From Candidatus Woesearchaeota archaeon (GTDB taxonomy: Archaea > Nanobdellota > Nanobdellia > SCGC-AAA011-G17 > GW2011-AR17): a stretch of DNA of 5,090 nucleotides. Below, piece by piece: positions 4,875 through 5,090 of this stretch. The position numbers and the translations under genes were made by a program. The stretch lies in the NCBI GenBank assembly GCA_003694495.1, contig RFJO01000082.1:1-5090 (forward strand), read 5' to 3'. The number at the start of each line of letters is the position of its first letter. Position 1 is the stretch's first letter. The notes under the pieces are model-generated. The model had not been told where the DNA came from. It did no database searches and saw only the letters and a program-made list of their open reading frames with translations.

Positions 4875-5090
4875 TAAAACTTTCAATTTTTTGCACATGT
4901 TTGTTTATTTCTTTTATTTTCAGTAAAAGTTTATTATTGAGCGATTTAAGTTTGTAGTACCCATAAATCTCTTTACATTGCCCATTTATTTTATTCAAGT
5001 TATCAATAATGTTTTCTCTTTTCCAATCATATTCTTTTTCTTCGATTAAATTAATTAAATCAATTATTTTACTCAGGGAGAGGTCTATGC
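4867..5090 (-). CDS. Partial helical, coiled-coil-like protein (C-terminal part)
   Basis: An open minus-strand frame enters from the window edge (first full codon at 5088) and ends with TAA at 4867-4869, giving 73 visible residues. The sequence is rich in Lys, Ile, Leu, Asn and Glu, with spaced hydrophobic residues (for example LSKIIDLINLIEEKEY and later LLLKIKEINKHVQKIESFIN). It is probably all-helical, possibly a coiled coil. There is one Cys, no membrane segment and no family motif I recognise. The absence of stops over the whole stretch, and the convergent overlap like those at the two other gene ends here, support a real gene. The start is outside the window. Confidence 0.6.
   Translation of the reverse strand, partial: IDLSLSKIIDLINLIEEKEYDWKRENIIDNLNKINGQCKEIYGYYKLKSLNNKLLLKIKEINKHVQKIESFIN
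4887..4892 (+). terminator. Possible T-run terminator after the hydrolase gene
   Basis: Six T residues lie 12 nt after the hydrolase stop, inside the convergent partial gene. The position is right for hairpin-free archaeal termination, but the evidence is composition only. Confidence 0.3.

Noticed and set aside
1..5090. tRNA, rRNA, CRISPR array, insertion sequence or attachment site
   Set aside because: No cloverleaf, repeat-spacer pattern, transposase motif or flanking inverted repeats were seen on reading both strands; nearly all the DNA is accounted for by genes and short promoter gaps.

Overview
This AT-rich window looks archaeal. Promoters have BRE/TATA elements centred 25-29 nt before start codons (leaderless transcripts), one gene uses an archaeal GGTGA Shine-Dalgarno, and there is a YlqF/YawG-type circularly permuted GTPase. 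Small genes, short gaps, overlapping gene ends and Lys/Ile/Asn-rich proteins suggest a compact genome, perhaps of the DPANN type (Woesearchaeota/Pacearchaeota-like). The lineage is an inference from style; the window contains no rRNA or other marker gene.

Layout, left to right: (1) a partial minus-strand gene of unknown function (1-170); (2) divergent from it, an 84-aa two-helix membrane protein of the DUF4405 / mini cytochrome-b type (252-506); (3) a 44-aa extremely acidic protein (568-702) whose stop codon interlocks with that of (4) a large minus-strand molybdopterin oxidoreductase, a Cys-type formate dehydrogenase catalytic subunit (699-2696, or 2708 with a TTG start). Just upstream of it, as first gene of the same transcript, is (5) a 54-aa two-helix membrane protein (2715-2879). 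Divergent from this is (6) the ribosome-assembly GTPase (2944-3675), tail-to-tail with (7) a 74-aa very basic protein (3670-3894). Divergent from that is (8) a membrane-anchored alpha/beta hydrolase (3999-4874), tail-to-tail with (9) a partial helical minus-strand gene (4867-5090).

The genes alternate in strand almost throughout. All four divergent or isolated starts with good evidence show TATA boxes at leaderless distance, and the three convergent junctions all overlap by 2-8 nt. The only likely operon is the 54-aa membrane protein plus formate dehydrogenase. No FdhB-type iron-sulfur subunit, hydrogenase, NAD-binding subunit or formate transporter is present, so the electron acceptor is not visible. 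The two small membrane proteins near the dehydrogenase (54 aa upstream, DUF4405 convergent beyond its 3' end) are the only local candidates for membrane or electron-transfer partners, and that link is inference. No tRNA, rRNA, CRISPR array, insertion sequence or notable repeat was seen.
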